Below, piece after piece: positions 21,037-30,824 of a DNA stretch of 64,000 nucleotides. Positions within the stretch are counted from its first letter, which is position 1; each line of letters opens with the position of its first letter. This DNA is from Campylobacter peloridis LMG 23910 (GTDB lineage: Bacteria; Campylobacterota; Campylobacteria; Campylobacterales; Campylobacteraceae). The notes beneath the pieces are model-generated. The model ran no database searches and had not been told where the DNA came from. It saw nothing but the letters and a program-made list of their open reading frames with translations. The DNA lies in NCBI RefSeq assembly GCF_000816785.1, contig NZ_CP007766.1, positions 558,001 through 622,000 on the forward strand, given 5' to 3'. A program made the translations under genes and the position numbers.

Positions 21037-21480
21037 ATGAAAAAAGTATTTTTTGCATTATGTTTTAGCTCTTTAGTGTTATTAGCAAATAGTAAAAGTA
21101 TTGATGTTTATGAAAGTCCAACATGTGGATGTTGTGATTTATGGGCTGATTATATGAAAACAAAAGGATATAAAGTTAATGTTTATAAAACTAATGATTT
21201 TTTAAAAATTAAAGAAGAATATAAAATTCAAGATATGTATCAAAGTTGTCATACGGGTATAATTGATGGTTATGCTATAGAAGGCCATGTTCCTGAAGAT
21301 GCGGTTGCTTGGCTTTTAGAAAATAAACCAAAAGATGTTATAGGAATTTCAGCACCTGGTATGCCTCAAGGTAGTCCTGGAATGGAACAAGGATATGAAG
21401 AAGAGTATCCTGTTATATTAATGCTAAAAAATGGTGATTATAAAATCTATGCTTTTTATAAAGGACATCAAAAAATTTAA
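21037..21480 (+). CDS. Periplasmic DUF411 (CopG-type) metal-binding protein
   Basis: 147 residues with a signal peptide (cut near LLANSKS, residue 20). Mature start IDVYESPTCGCCDLWADYM has the CxCC motif of DUF411, followed by QSCHTG near residue 70 and IEGHVP near 87, giving a Cys/His set suited to copper or another soft metal. DUF411 proteins are often linked to copper-resistance loci. Strong RBS GGAGG seven bases before the ATG. It stands alone between the rRNA flank and the convergent tonB gene. Confidence 0.82.
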   Translation: MKKVFFALCFSSLVLLANSKSIDVYESPTCGCCDLWADYMKTKGYKVNVYKTNDFLKIKEEYKIQDMYQSCHTGIIDGYAIEGHVPEDAVAWLLENKPKDVIGISAPGMPQGSPGMEQGYEEEYPVILMLKNGDYKIYAFYKGHQKI

Positions 21481-21503
21481 ATTAGCATAAATGTGTTTTA
21501 TAA

Positions 21504-22178
21504 TTAGTGGATTTTGTAAATTATAGGTATTTTTATATGAAATGTTTTTTCATATTGAGGGAAATTTTTTGAAGCAATTTGTATGGTTTTTAGAGCACTT
21601 TCATTTAAAATTTTATATTTTGATGGTGTGATAATTTTTAAATTTTTTAATTCCTTTTCTTTTGTCCATGTAAATTCTAAAAAAATTTCCCCGCTTATAC
21701 GCATTTTTTTAGCTTGTCTAGGATAAATTAAAGCTTTATCTATAGCTAGTTTTACTTCTTTTAAAAGTTCATTATTGTTATTATTTAGTGAAATACTTTC
21801 TTCTTGCGGTGCAATATTTTCTTGTAGTGTTGGTTGTTTTGTGTTTATAATTTCTTGATTTTTTTCGATGCTGACTTCTTTTTGAAGTGGTTTTTCTAAA
21901 AGTTTTTCTTTTTTGGTATTTTTTTGCTGTTTGTTTGTGATTTTTTGTTCTTTTTCAATTTGCTTTTTGTCTATTTTTTCATTTGTGTTACTTGGTGGAG
22001 TTGGCATAGCTTGATGTAAAAAATGTGTTATTGCTAGATTAAACTGATCTTCTTTAATATTAGTATGTTTTATATGTAAAAAATTTTTAGAATAAACCAA
22101 TGAAAACAATATAAAAGAAAATAAAAAAGATGTAATAAAAAAAGATTGATTTTTATGGTTATTTATAAATTTAGTCAT
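21504..22178 (-). CDS. tonB: TonB energy transducer
   Basis: 224 residues. One N-terminal membrane anchor (about 14-32), a long periplasmic linker of lysine/glutamate/glutamine (about 60-135) instead of the proline-rich rod of enteric TonB, and a C-terminal TonB domain (about 140-224) with YPRQAKKMRISGEIFLEFTW and the final KTFHIKIPIIYKI strand. It couples proton motive force to outer-membrane receptors. The ATG overlaps the exbD stop by four bases. Third gene of exbB-exbD-tonB, pointing away from the receptor gene. Confidence 0.9.
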   Translation of the reverse strand: MTKFINNHKNQSFFITSFLFSFILFSLVYSKNFLHIKHTNIKEDQFNLAITHFLHQAMPTPPSNTNEKIDKKQIEKEQKITNKQQKNTKKEKLLEKPLQKEVSIEKNQEIINTKQPTLQENIAPQEESISLNNNNNELLKEVKLAIDKALIYPRQAKKMRISGEIFLEFTWTKEKELKNLKIITPSKYKILNESALKTIQIASKNFPQYEKTFHIKIPIIYKIH

Positions 22179-22564
22179 CTTTTGCGCTCTGTTATGATTT
22201 GAAAATTTTCATGATTTTTTCTTTTTAAAATTTCAATTATTTGGATAAAACTTTCGAATTTAGCATTTTTATCACTTTTTAATTCTATTAGTGTTTTTGA
22301 ATCTGTATTGTTGATTTTTATAGCGATTTCTTCTAAAGAATTTAATTTATCATTTATGAAAAAATTATTATTTTTATCGATTAAGATGCTTAATTTATCT
22401 TTGTTTTCGTTTATATTATTTGAAATTTCACTTTTTGGTAAATCAATTTGTATTTTTCCATGTGCTATAAAAGTAGATATACTTAAAACAATGGCTAGTA
22501 AAACTAACATTATATCTATAAAAGGTATGATGTTTAAACCTTCATTTTTTGGAAGTTTAAGCAT
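22175..22564 (-). CDS. exbD: ExbD, TonB-system proton-channel subunit
   Basis: 129 residues with one N-terminal helix. The segment NIIPFIDIMLVLLAIVLSIST contains the essential membrane aspartate (FIDIMLVLL, near residue 17), followed by a periplasmic domain with DLPKSE and ILIDKNNNFFIND. Forms the proton channel with ExbB that energises TonB. Overlaps exbB by eight bases and tonB by four. Confidence 0.92.
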   Translation of the reverse strand: MLKLPKNEGLNIIPFIDIMLVLLAIVLSISTFIAHGKIQIDLPKSEISNNINENKDKLSILIDKNNNFFINDKLNSLEEIAIKINNTDSKTLIELKSDKNAKFESFIQIIEILKRKNHENFQIITERKR

Positions 22565-22988
22565 TATTATCCTTAAAAATACGATATGAGTTACTCAAAA
22601 GAGATATTTTTCTAAGTAATCCATTATAAGCCATTAAAGATGGAATAGCAACTAATATTCCTAAAGCAGTGGCTTTTAGAGCTAAGGATAATCCAATTAC
22701 TATTGATTTTACATCAATATCTCCGCTTAAACCCATATCATAAAATGTTATCATAATTCCAACCACTGTTCCTAAAAGTCCTACATAAGGTGCGTTTGTG
22801 TAGATTATGTAAATCATTGTTAGATTTTCACTAATAGCATCATCAAAATTTTCTTGTTTTTTATAATCATTAAAATTTATTTTTCTAAAAAACAAAATAC
22901 GCTCTATAGTGCAATAAAAAGCTAAAAAAGCCATAATTCCCAAAACTATGAAAATGATTAAGTCAATATAAGTTTTTAAAAATTCCAT
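22557..22988 (-). CDS. exbB: ExbB, TonB-system proton-channel subunit
   Basis: 143 residues, the short epsilonproteobacterial form, MotA/TolQ/ExbB family. Three hydrophobic helices; the conserved TNAPYVGLLGTVVGIM segment near residue 70 and LALKATALGILVAIPSLMAYN near 105 carry the channel-lining threonines. The ATG at 22986-22988 was chosen because GGAG lies just upstream; a longer in-frame start near 23054 would run into the Fur-box palindrome. Confidence 0.9.
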   Translation of the reverse strand: MEFLKTYIDLIIFIVLGIMAFLAFYCTIERILFFRKINFNDYKKQENFDDAISENLTMIYIIYTNAPYVGLLGTVVGIMITFYDMGLSGDIDVKSIVIGLSLALKATALGILVAIPSLMAYNGLLRKISLLSNSYRIFKDNNA

Positions 22989-23046
22989 TTTTCTCCATTT
23001 GTTTAAATTTTTTGAAATTATATTCTTATAAGCTAAATTTTTTATT

Positions 23047-23071
23047 AATATCAATTATCATAATTGATATT
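23047..23071. promoter_or_regulatory. Palindromic Fur-box-like operator
   Basis: A perfect 12+1+12 palindrome with arms AATATCAATTAT and ATAATTGATATT, lying between the divergent exbB and receptor genes. Composition and symmetry suit a Fur site. A second less regular match (ATTGTTATCATAAT) lies at about 23091-23104, nearer the receptor. Iron-repressed expression of both transcripts is inferred; fur itself is at 41081. Confidence 0.65.
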
Positions 23072-23141
23072 AAATTTATATAAAATTAATAATTGTTATC
23101 ATAATATAACGATTTTAAATTTTTTAGCAAGAAAGGAAATA

Positions 23142-25235
23142 ATGAAAAAACATATTTTGTCAGTTTGTGTTGCTAGTTTTTTAGCTTCTAATGCTTTATC
23201 GCAAGAGGTTTTACTAGATAGCTCTATAGTAAGTGCTTCTGGATTTTCTCAAGATATCAAAGAAGCTCCTGCTACTATAAATGTGATTAGCAAAAAAGAT
23301 TTAGAAAGTAAGCCTTATAGGGATGTTGCTGAGGCAATTGCAGATATTCCTGGAGTGGATTTATTTGCTAGCAAAGGAAAAACTGGTTCTTATAATATTA
23401 CTATGAGAGGAATTACCGGTTATACTTTAATTTTAATTGATGGGCGTCGTCAAGGCATAGGTGGAGAAGTTGGGCCTAATGGTTTTAATGAAATTTCAAA
23501 TTCATTTTTACCACCAATTTCTAGTATAGAAAGAATAGAAGTAATAAAAGGGCCAATGAGTACTTTATATGGTTCTGAAGCTTTGGGTGGTGTTGTAAAT
23601 ATCATCACAAAAAAAGTAAGTGATAAATGGGAAACATCAGTCAGTTTAGATAGTATTTTTAACACACACAAAGAATGGGGCAATTCTTATGGAACTAGTA
23701 TATATTCTAGTGGTCCATTGATGAATGATCGTTTAGGACTTGCTTTGCGTTTTAGAGAATTTTATAGAGAACAATCTAATGTTGAATTTAGCAATGGAAG
23801 TGGCCAAAGAGTGCAAGGTGATCAAGCACAAAGCCCTACAAAAGCTAATAATTTTAATTTAGGAACTCGGTTAAATTATTTAGTAGATGATTATAATACT
23901 TTGATATTTGATATTGATTTTTCAAGAAATCATTATGATAATAAAAAAGGCCAATTAGGCACACTGACTAAGCCAACAGATAAAAATGATGGTTCTTTAA
24001 CTGGTGGTTATACAGATACTATGCAAGTAGATAAGTTGGTAACTTATTTAAGCCATGATGGTGTTTATGAGAATTTTTCGATTACTTCTACTTTGCAGTA
24101 TAATCGTGTGAGTAATGATGGTAGAGAAGTAGTTGGCCAAAAAACACAGCCATTTTTAGGACAAAATAGAGATATACTAGCTGAAGATATTATTTTAGAT
24201 ACAAAATCAGTTATTCCTTTAGGCCAAAGTCACATTTTAAGCGTGGGTGGTGAATATAGACTTGAGAAAATGCAAGATAAAATCGCTAATCCTACTAATT
24301 TTGATCAATATTTATTAGCTTTTTTTGCAGAAGATGAGTATAGCATAAGAGATGATTTAAGATTTACTTTTGGTGCAAGGTATAATCATCATGAAATTTT
24401 TGGAAATAACATCTCTCCAAGAGCTTATTTAGTTTATAATCCTACCAGCGAACTTACCTTAAAAGGTGGTGTTTCAACTGGCTTTAGAACCCCTTATGCT
24501 AATAGATTAATAGCAGGAAGTTATAATTATGGAGGTCAAGGAAAATATCCTATATATGGAAATCCAAATTTAAAAGAAGAAACATCGCTTAACTATGAAT
24601 TAGGTGCTGTTTATAATAATGATTTGTTTTATATTTTGGCAACTGGGTTTTTAACCAATTTCAAAGATAAAATTTCTAGTCAAAAATTTAGCAATGGCAG
24701 TATGATTTCTGGCGTTGGAATGTGTGAAGCTGGTACTTGTTATCAAGCGATTAATCATGGAAAAGTTGAATACAAAGGCATAGAACTTGGAGCAGGGATT
24801 TCTCCTATAGAGCATTTAAATTTAGATTTAGCTTATACTTATCTTGATAGTGAAGTAAAAGATGCACAAGATAAAAGTTTAATAGGAAAGCCTGAAAATG
24901 GTGATTTAAAACATAATATCATGCTAAAAGCAAGTTATAATATCTTTAATAAATTTACTCCATGGGTAAAAGGTGAGTGGCAAATAGATCGTTATATGGG
25001 TGATACAAATATCAACAGAGAATATTATCAAGATGTCTTTTTAGCTTCTATGGGTGTGCGTTATGATATCAATAAAAATTGGAATATCAATGCATCAATT
25101 TATAATCTTTTTGATAAAAGTTTTACAAATGATTGGGAATCTTATAAGAGTAAGGGTGAAGATATTTGGGTAAATACCTACAACCGCATTGAAGAAGGAA
25201 GAAGGTTTTATATTTCTATAAATGGTAATTTTTAA
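23142..25235 (+). CDS. TonB-dependent catecholate-siderophore-type receptor
   Basis: 697 residues. Signal peptide to about residue 20 (ASNALS-QE), a TonB box-like SIVSASGFSQD, a plug domain (about 30-160) with IPGVD, MRGITGYTLILIDGRR and IERIEVIKGPMSTLYGSEALGGVVNIITKK, then a 22-strand-type beta-barrel ending in aromatic F (INGNF). It most resembles FepA/CfrA/CfrB ferric-enterobactin receptors of Campylobacter, but the substrate is inferred. The ATG at 23142 has GAAAGGAA upstream. It is divergent from its own exbB-exbD-tonB energising operon and preceded by Fur-box-like DNA. Convergent with dnaX, four-base overlap. Confidence 0.85.
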   Translation: MKKHILSVCVASFLASNALSQEVLLDSSIVSASGFSQDIKEAPATINVISKKDLESKPYRDVAEAIADIPGVDLFASKGKTGSYNITMRGITGYTLILIDGRRQGIGGEVGPNGFNEISNSFLPPISSIERIEVIKGPMSTLYGSEALGGVVNIITKKVSDKWETSVSLDSIFNTHKEWGNSYGTSIYSSGPLMNDRLGLALRFREFYREQSNVEFSNGSGQRVQGDQAQSPTKANNFNLGTRLNYLVDDYNTLIFDIDFSRNHYDNKKGQLGTLTKPTDKNDGSLTGGYTDTMQVDKLVTYLSHDGVYENFSITSTLQYNRVSNDGREVVGQKTQPFLGQNRDILAEDIILDTKSVIPLGQSHILSVGGEYRLEKMQDKIANPTNFDQYLLAFFAEDEYSIRDDLRFTFGARYNHHEIFGNNISPRAYLVYNPTSELTLKGGVSTGFRTPYANRLIAGSYNYGGQGKYPIYGNPNLKEETSLNYELGAVYNNDLFYILATGFLTNFKDKISSQKFSNGSMISGVGMCEAGTCYQAINHGKVEYKGIELGAGISPIEHLNLDLAYTYLDSEVKDAQDKSLIGKPENGDLKHNIMLKASYNIFNKFTPWVKGEWQIDRYMGDTNINREYYQDVFLASMGVRYDINKNWNINASIYNLFDKSFTNDWESYKSKGEDIWVNTYNRIEEGRRFYISINGNF

Positions 25236-26764
25236 CTTTCTATTTGCGGAGAGCCAAAGAGTTTATTAAGAGCTTCTTTGGTTTCTTCTTTTGGATCATA
25301 TTTTTTAGCATCTTTTTTAAAATTTTCAAAATGCTCATTTAAATTTGGAGTATTTGTTGTTTCTTGTTTTATGGGCGTTTTGAATATATCTTGTAATTTT
25401 TGTGTTTCTAAGGGTTCTATTTTTTGAATTTTAATTTGTGCATTTTCCCCAAAGAGTTCATGAAGTAATGTCTTAATAAGCTTAAAACCATTATTTAAAA
25501 CTATTCTATCATTGTCTTTTGCATGAGAACTTATATTTAAAATATTATTTTCAAAAGAGATAAATTGCGTTGTTTTTTTGAAAACCTCTGCTAAATCATA
25601 ATCTCTTTTATAAATGGTTTTTAATAAATTTTCATAAGGATTAAGTTTTTCTTCTTTAGGGGTTTGTTGAATAGGAGGAATTTCTTGTTGTTTTGGACTT
25701 GGCGTGTTATCTTGTTTTGAACCTTTAATAGCCTCATCAATGGTTTTTAAATGTGTTGCTTCTATAAGCATAAAAGCCATAACGCAAAGAACAAAACTAT
25801 CATCGTCACTTGAATTTAGCATTGTTTTAGCACGCGAAAGAATTCTAAAAAATCTTTCATAAATTAACATAGAAAAAAGATTATTTTTAGCAAAGAAAGC
25901 TTCTTTTAAAAAAAATATCATTTCATCAATAACATTACTTGCTTCATAATCTTCAAAATCTTTTAAAAATTCAAGAACCTTGTCTTTATTGCTATTTAAA
26001 ATAGCTTGATAAAATTCTTCGATTTTAGCAGGATCTAAAAAACCTAGCATTGTTGTTATTTTTTGCGTTTGTATGTGATTTTGACAATATACTATAGCTT
26101 GATCAAGTAAGGTTAAAGTATCTCTTAAAGATCCATTTCCACTTCTTGCAATGAGTTTCAAAGCTTCTTTTTCATAGCTTATATTTTCTTTTTCTAAAAT
26201 CCACTCAAGATGATTTAAAATATCATGTGTAGAAATTTGTTTAAACCTAAAATGCTGCGTTCTTGAAAGAACAGTTGCTGGTAATTTTAAAGGATCAGTT
26301 GTAGCAAGTATAAATTTCACATAGCTTGGTGGCTCTTCTAATGTTTTAAGTAAAGCATTTGCAGCTTGCGAGGTAAGCATATGAACTTCATCAATGATGA
26401 AAATTTTAAATCTTGCTAATGATGGAGCATACTTAACTTGCTCGATAAGCTCTTGTATGTCTTCTAAACTTCTATGGCTTGCAGCATCCATTTCTATAAT
26501 GTCTATATTTGATCCATTTAATGAAGATATACATTGAGAGCATTCTCCACAAGGGTTAGCACTTGGCCCTTTTTCGCACACCAAAGCTCTTGAAAAAATT
26601 CTTGCACTTGAAGTTTTTCCACTTCCTCGTAAGCCTGAAAATAAATATGCATGCGCTAAGCGATTATTTTCAAGCGCGTATTTTAAACTTGTAGAAACGG
26701 TGTTTTGTCCTACAAGTTCATTGAAATTTTTTGGTCTATATTTTATAGCTAGTGCTTGAAGCAT
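25232..26764 (-). CDS. dnaX: DNA polymerase III subunit gamma/tau
   Basis: 510-residue clamp-loader ATPase. P-loop GLRGSGKTSSARIF near residue 44, zinc site CGECSQC (with a preceding cysteine near 69), Walker B IFIIDEVHML, and the SRC-like LSRTQHFRFKQ arginine-finger region near 170. A glutamine/lysine-rich linker (about 335-380) joins the C-terminal polymerase-binding region. Length suits a tau-like product; no clear -1 slippage signal was seen. Two bases separate it from rho upstream. Confidence 0.92.
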   Translation of the reverse strand: MLQALAIKYRPKNFNELVGQNTVSTSLKYALENNRLAHAYLFSGLRGSGKTSSARIFSRALVCEKGPSANPCGECSQCISSLNGSNIDIIEMDAASHRSLEDIQELIEQVKYAPSLARFKIFIIDEVHMLTSQAANALLKTLEEPPSYVKFILATTDPLKLPATVLSRTQHFRFKQISTHDILNHLEWILEKENISYEKEALKLIARSGNGSLRDTLTLLDQAIVYCQNHIQTQKITTMLGFLDPAKIEEFYQAILNSNKDKVLEFLKDFEDYEASNVIDEMIFFLKEAFFAKNNLFSMLIYERFFRILSRAKTMLNSSDDDSFVLCVMAFMLIEATHLKTIDEAIKGSKQDNTPSPKQQEIPPIQQTPKEEKLNPYENLLKTIYKRDYDLAEVFKKTTQFISFENNILNISSHAKDNDRIVLNNGFKLIKTLLHELFGENAQIKIQKIEPLETQKLQDIFKTPIKQETTNTPNLNEHFENFKKDAKKYDPKEETKEALNKLFGSPQIES

Positions 26765-26766
26765 TT

Positions 26767-28071
26767 TTACTCATTCATAATAGATAATAATTCTTCATTA
26801 CTTTTAGTTTTAAGCATTTTTGAATATAAAAATTTTAACGCTTCTATATCATCCATTTGAGAGATAGCTGATCTTATAGCCCATATTTTTTGTAATTTTT
26901 CCACCCCTTGAAGCAGTTCTTCTTTTCTAGTTCCTGATTTTATTATATTTATAGCAGGATAAATTCTTCTATCAGATATACTTCTATCTAATACTATTTC
27001 ACTATTTCCCGTGCCTTTAAATTCTTCAAAAATAACTTCATCCATTCTTGATCCTGTTTCAATTAAGGCAGTTGCTATGATAGTTAGTGAGCCACCATTT
27101 TCTATATTTCTAGCAGCTCCAAAAAAGCGTTTTGGTTTATGCAATGCATTTGCATCAACCCCACCGCTTAATACCTTGCCACTACTAGGAGTTGCGGTAT
27201 TATAAGCTCTTGCTAATCTTGTGATAGAATCAAGCAATATAATCACATCTTTTCCAGTTTCTACCATTCTTTTTGCTTTTTCTATAACAAGCTCAGCTAC
27301 TCTAACATGATTATAAGCTGGTAAATCAAAAGTAGAGCTAAACACTTCACCCTTTACACATCTTTGCATATCGGTAACTTCTTCTGGTCTTTCATCAACT
27401 AAAAGAACTATTAAATGTGCTTCTGGATGATTTTTAGCTATAGCTGCGGCTAGTTCTTTCATTAATTCTGTTTTACCTGTTCTAGGAGGAGCTACTATAA
27501 GTCCGCGTTGCCCTTTTCCTATAGGTGCAAAAAGATCAAGCATTCTTCCAGTTAATTTAAGTGGATCATATTCTAGTTTAATTTTTTGAGTTGGAAAAAT
27601 AGGAGTTAGATTATCAAATAAAGGCCTTTCTCTAGCTTCTTTTAAAGGGAGATAATTAATCGCTTCAATTTTTAATAAAGCATAGTATTTTTCTTGATCT
27701 TTTGGCTCTCTAACTTGTCCTGTTACTATATCTCCAACACGCAGAGCAAATTTACGAATTTGTGAGTTTGATACATAAGCATCATTTACACTATCGCTTA
27801 AATTTGAATCCATTCCGCGTAAAAAGCCATAGCCTTCTGGAGAAATTTCTAAAATCCCTGTAAAAAGTATAAAGCCACCTTTTTTTGTTTGAGCTTTTAA
27901 AATTTCAAATATAAGATCTTGTCTTCTAAATTCTCTTGGATTTTCTATATCAGCTTCGCTAGCTATTTTTATTAAGCTTTCTAAATCAAGCAACTTTAAA
28001 TCTTCTATTTTGTAGCCTTCCACAGGAATGTGTGTTCGTTGATGTTGTTTTTTTTCTTTCGTATTTTCCAT
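26767..28071 (-). CDS. rho: Transcription termination factor Rho
   Basis: 434 residues. N-terminal helix bundle, a cold-shock-like RNA-binding domain (about 60-135, with [14 protein letters not shown]), then the RecA-type ATPase: Walker [10 protein letters not shown] near residue 185, Walker [17 protein letters not shown] near 262, Q-loop and R-loop segments ([23 protein letters not shown]). No inserted domain. A hexameric RNA helicase that ends transcription. It precedes dnaX in the same direction and is divergent from ccoI. Confidence 0.95.
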   Translation of the reverse strand: MENTKEKKQHQRTHIPVEGYKIEDLKLLDLESLIKIASEADIENPREFRRQDLIFEILKAQTKKGGFILFTGILEISPEGYGFLRGMDSNLSDSVNDAYVSNSQIRKFALRVGDIVTGQVREPKDQEKYYALLKIEAINYLPLKEARERPLFDNLTPIFPTQKIKLEYDPLKLTGRMLDLFAPIGKGQRGLIVAPPRTGKTELMKELAAAIAKNHPEAHLIVLLVDERPEEVTDMQRCVKGEVFSSTFDLPAYNHVRVAELVIEKAKRMVETGKDVIILLDSITRLARAYNTATPSSGKVLSGGVDANALHKPKRFFGAARNIENGGSLTIIATALIETGSRMDEVIFEEFKGTGNSEIVLDRSISDRRIYPAINIIKSGTRKEELLQGVEKLQKIWAIRSAISQMDDIEALKFLYSKMLKTKSNEELLSIMNE

Positions 28072-28159
28072 ATATCCTCTAAAATGTAGAAAATGTAGTA
28101 TTTAAAAATGAATACAAGATTTTATTAAAAAAAATACTATTTTGTCAAATTTTTGAAAT

Positions 28160-28165
28160 TATAAT
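28160..28165 (+). promoter_or_regulatory. Putative -10 box for ccoI
   Basis: TATAAT in the rho-ccoI divergent spacer, predicted start near 28172, about 74 bases before the chosen ATG at 28246. Confidence 0.4.
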
Positions 28166-28245
28166 ATAGCTTTGTAAATATTTTTAAAATTGTAATTTTT
28201 AAAAAGATGATAAAATATTTTAAAAAATTTAAAGAAAGTAAAATA

Positions 28246-30600
28246 ATGAAATGCAAGCACTGTCAGTTAGATTTTAAACAAGAGCAGATGATTGAAAAAA
28301 ATGGATCTTACTTTTGCTGTAAAGGTTGTCAAAGTGTTTATGAAATACTTAAAGAAAGCGGTTTAGAAGAATTTTATGAAAAACTTGGGAATCAAACACT
28401 ATCTCCTGTTGAAATTAATCATAATGTCAAAGACTATGAAAAATACATACAAAAGACTGAAGATGGTTTTAGTGAAATTTTTTTATTAATAGAAGAAATT
28501 CATTGTGCTGCTTGTGTTTGGTTAAATGAAAAAATTTTGATAAAAAGTGATGGAGTGATAGAAGTAGACATAAATTCTATTACTCATAAAGCTAGAATTG
28601 TTTTTGATGCAAATATTATTAATTTAGCAAAAATCATACAAAATATAGAAAGTATAGGATACAAAGCTAGTGTATATTCTCCAACAAAAAGTGAGCAAAG
28701 AGCGACACAAACTAAAAGAGATTTTTATGCAAAATTAATTGTCGCTTTAGCTTGTGTGATGAATATTATGTGGATATCTGTTGCAAAATATGCAGGTTTT
28801 TTTAGTGGAATGGATGCTGATACAAAAGATATTTTACATTTTGCTGAATTTTTACTTTGCACTCCTGTGCTTTTTTATACAGGTTCTGTTTTTTATAAAA
28901 ATGCATATTATGCTTTAAAATTTAAAAACATTAATATGGATACTTTGGTAATTAGCGGAGCAAGTTTAGCCTATATATATTCTTTGTGGGCAATGTTTTC
29001 AAGAGCTTCTCAAGTGTATTTTGATTCTGTTGCAATGATAATTTGTTTTGTTTTTATAGGTAAGTATTTAGAACTTTTAAGTAAGAAAAAAGCACTTGAT
29101 ACACTCGATCATTTAAGATCGTTACTTTGTGATGAAGTAAGGGTTTTAAGAAATAATAAAATAGAACTTGTTGATGTTGAAGAAGTAAAAATAGGAGACA
29201 TTATAGAATTAAAAGAAGGAGATATTGTTTTAATTGATGGTGAGTGTGTAAGTGGTAATGCAAGTTTAGATGTTTCTAGTTTAAGTGGAGAAAGCATACC
29301 AATAGATATTCAAAAAAAAGATATTATATATTCTGCTTCTTTGGTGTTAAATGGTAATATTTTATATGAAGCAAAAGCACTTTATAAGGATTCTAAACTA
29401 GCTCGGATTATTACTTTACTTGAAAATTCAAGCTCAAAAAAAGCAAAAATTGAAAAAAAAGTTAATCAAATTAGTAGATATTTTTCGCCTATTATTTTAA
29501 CTTGTTCTTTTTTGTGTTTTATTTTTACTTATTTTATTTTAAATTTAACAATAGAAGAAGCTGTTATTAGAATGGTTTCTGTATTAATTATAGCTTGTCC
29601 TTGTGCTTTGGCGTTGGCAACTCCTGTGAGTTCGCTAGTTGCAATTAGCACGGCTTTAAAAGAAAAAATTTTATTTAAAGAAGCTGGAGTTGTAGAAGAT
29701 TTAAGTAAATGCAATATAGCTGTTTTTGATAAAACAGGTGTTTTAACTAAGGCTAAATTAGAAGTTAAAAAAAGTATTTTAGATGATGATTTAGATATAA
29801 ATGAATTGATTTGTTTTTTGAGATTAACCAACCATCCAGTTGCCAAAAGTATTTTAGATTATTTAAAAGATGGTGTATTAGAAAACATTAGATTTGAAAA
29901 TATACAAAATTTTCAAGCAAAGGGTTATAAGGCTTTTATAAAGGAGAATGAATTTTTAGGTGGAAATAAAAGATTTTTCAATGAGAATAATATATATATA
30001 AATAAAATAGATGAAATTCAAGGAACGCATTTTATATTTGCTAAAAATAAAAAGATTTTAGCAATTTTTGAATTAGAAGATCAAATCAGAGAAAGCTCTC
30101 AAAAATTAATTAATTTTATGAAAAAACAAAATATGCAAATTTACATGTTAACAGGTGATAATCAAAACGCTGCGGAAAAAGTAGCATATGCTTTAGGAAT
30201 AAAAAACTATAAAGCCTCTTGTATGCCAGAAGATAAAATGCAAATGGTATATGAGTTAAATCAGCAGGGTAAGGTTTTAATGATAGGAGATGGGGTAAAT
30301 GATGCTTTAGCTCTTTCTTATGCAGGTGTTGGCATTTCTTTAAAAGAAGGTTCTGAGCTTGCAATGCAAAATTGTGATATTATTTTACTTAAAAATGATC
30401 TACAAAGTTTGCAAAAAGCAATTTTAATTTCCAAAAAAACTTATATGATTATAAAACAAAATTTAGCTTTTTCATTGTTTTATAATGCTCTAACTATGCC
30501 TTTAGCTTTTTTTGGACTAATCAATCCTCTTATAGCAGCTTTATCTATGTCTTTTAGTAGTATAATAGTAGTTTTAAATGCATTAAGGATTAAAAAATGA
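28246..30600 (+). CDS. ccoI: CcoI, copper P1B-ATPase for cbb3 oxidase assembly
   Basis: 784 residues. An N-terminal cysteine module (CKHCQLDF...FCCKGCQ) typical of FixI/CcoI, a heavy-metal-associated domain with IHCAACVW, eight membrane helices, the CPC motif (IIACPCALALATP near residue 460), the phosphorylation site FDKTGVLT, and hinge GDGVNDALAL. The usual DKTGT is DKTGV here. It moves copper into the inner membrane/periplasm for cytochrome cbb3 oxidase. ccoS starts inside its stop (four-base overlap). An alternative upstream ATG at 28207 has no ribosome site. Confidence 0.88.
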   Translation: MKCKHCQLDFKQEQMIEKNGSYFCCKGCQSVYEILKESGLEEFYEKLGNQTLSPVEINHNVKDYEKYIQKTEDGFSEIFLLIEEIHCAACVWLNEKILIKSDGVIEVDINSITHKARIVFDANIINLAKIIQNIESIGYKASVYSPTKSEQRATQTKRDFYAKLIVALACVMNIMWISVAKYAGFFSGMDADTKDILHFAEFLLCTPVLFYTGSVFYKNAYYALKFKNINMDTLVISGASLAYIYSLWAMFSRASQVYFDSVAMIICFVFIGKYLELLSKKKALDTLDHLRSLLCDEVRVLRNNKIELVDVEEVKIGDIIELKEGDIVLIDGECVSGNASLDVSSLSGESIPIDIQKKDIIYSASLVLNGNILYEAKALYKDSKLARIITLLENSSSKKAKIEKKVNQISRYFSPIILTCSFLCFIFTYFILNLTIEEAVIRMVSVLIIACPCALALATPVSSLVAISTALKEKILFKEAGVVEDLSKCNIAVFDKTGVLTKAKLEVKKSILDDDLDINELICFLRLTNHPVAKSILDYLKDGVLENIRFENIQNFQAKGYKAFIKENEFLGGNKRFFNENNIYINKIDEIQGTHFIFAKNKKILAIFELEDQIRESSQKLINFMKKQNMQIYMLTGDNQNAAEKVAYALGIKNYKASCMPEDKMQMVYELNQQGKVLMIGDGVNDALALSYAGVGISLKEGSELAMQNCDIILLKNDLQSLQKAILISKKTYMIIKQNLAFSLFYNALTMPLAFFGLINPLIAALSMSFSSIIVVLNALRIKK

Positions 30601-30800
30601 ATGGCGTTTTGATGATGATGATAGGCGTTTCACTGATTGCTTTATTTTTAGCAATATGTGCTTTGCTTTGGGGGATTAAAAACAAACAATTTGATGATGA
30701 TTATAAATTCACTACTTTAAATGATAGTGAAGAAGCTTTAAATGATGCGTATTTGCTTGAAAAAAGAAAAGAAGAAGCGTTAAAGAATAAAAAACAATAA
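30597..30800 (+). CDS. ccoS: CcoS, cbb3 oxidase assembly protein
   Basis: 67 residues. One membrane helix (about 4-26) followed by GIKNKQFDDDYKFTTLNDSEEAL, which matches the W..K.GQFDD pattern of the CcoS/FixS family. Needed for cofactor insertion in cbb3 oxidase. Translationally coupled to ccoI. Confidence 0.88.
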   Translation: MNGVLMMMIGVSLIALFLAICALLWGIKNKQFDDDYKFTTLNDSEEALNDAYLLEKRKEEALKNKKQ

Positions 30801-30821
30801 AACAGCCAAAGAGGCTGTTTT
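30799..30821. terminator. Bidirectional terminator between ccoS and the cytochrome gene
   Basis: Stem AAAACAGCC/GGCTGTTTT with a five-base loop (AAAGA) and flanking A and T runs, so it can terminate both convergent transcripts. Confidence 0.85.
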
Positions 30822-30824
30822 GAT

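Noticed and set aside
25860-25930. T8/A-run in dnaX as a programmed frameshift making gamma
   Set aside because: The run reads ATTTTTTTTA on the coding strand, not an A-rich -1 slippery heptamer, and I saw no downstream stop and hairpin arrangement supporting it.
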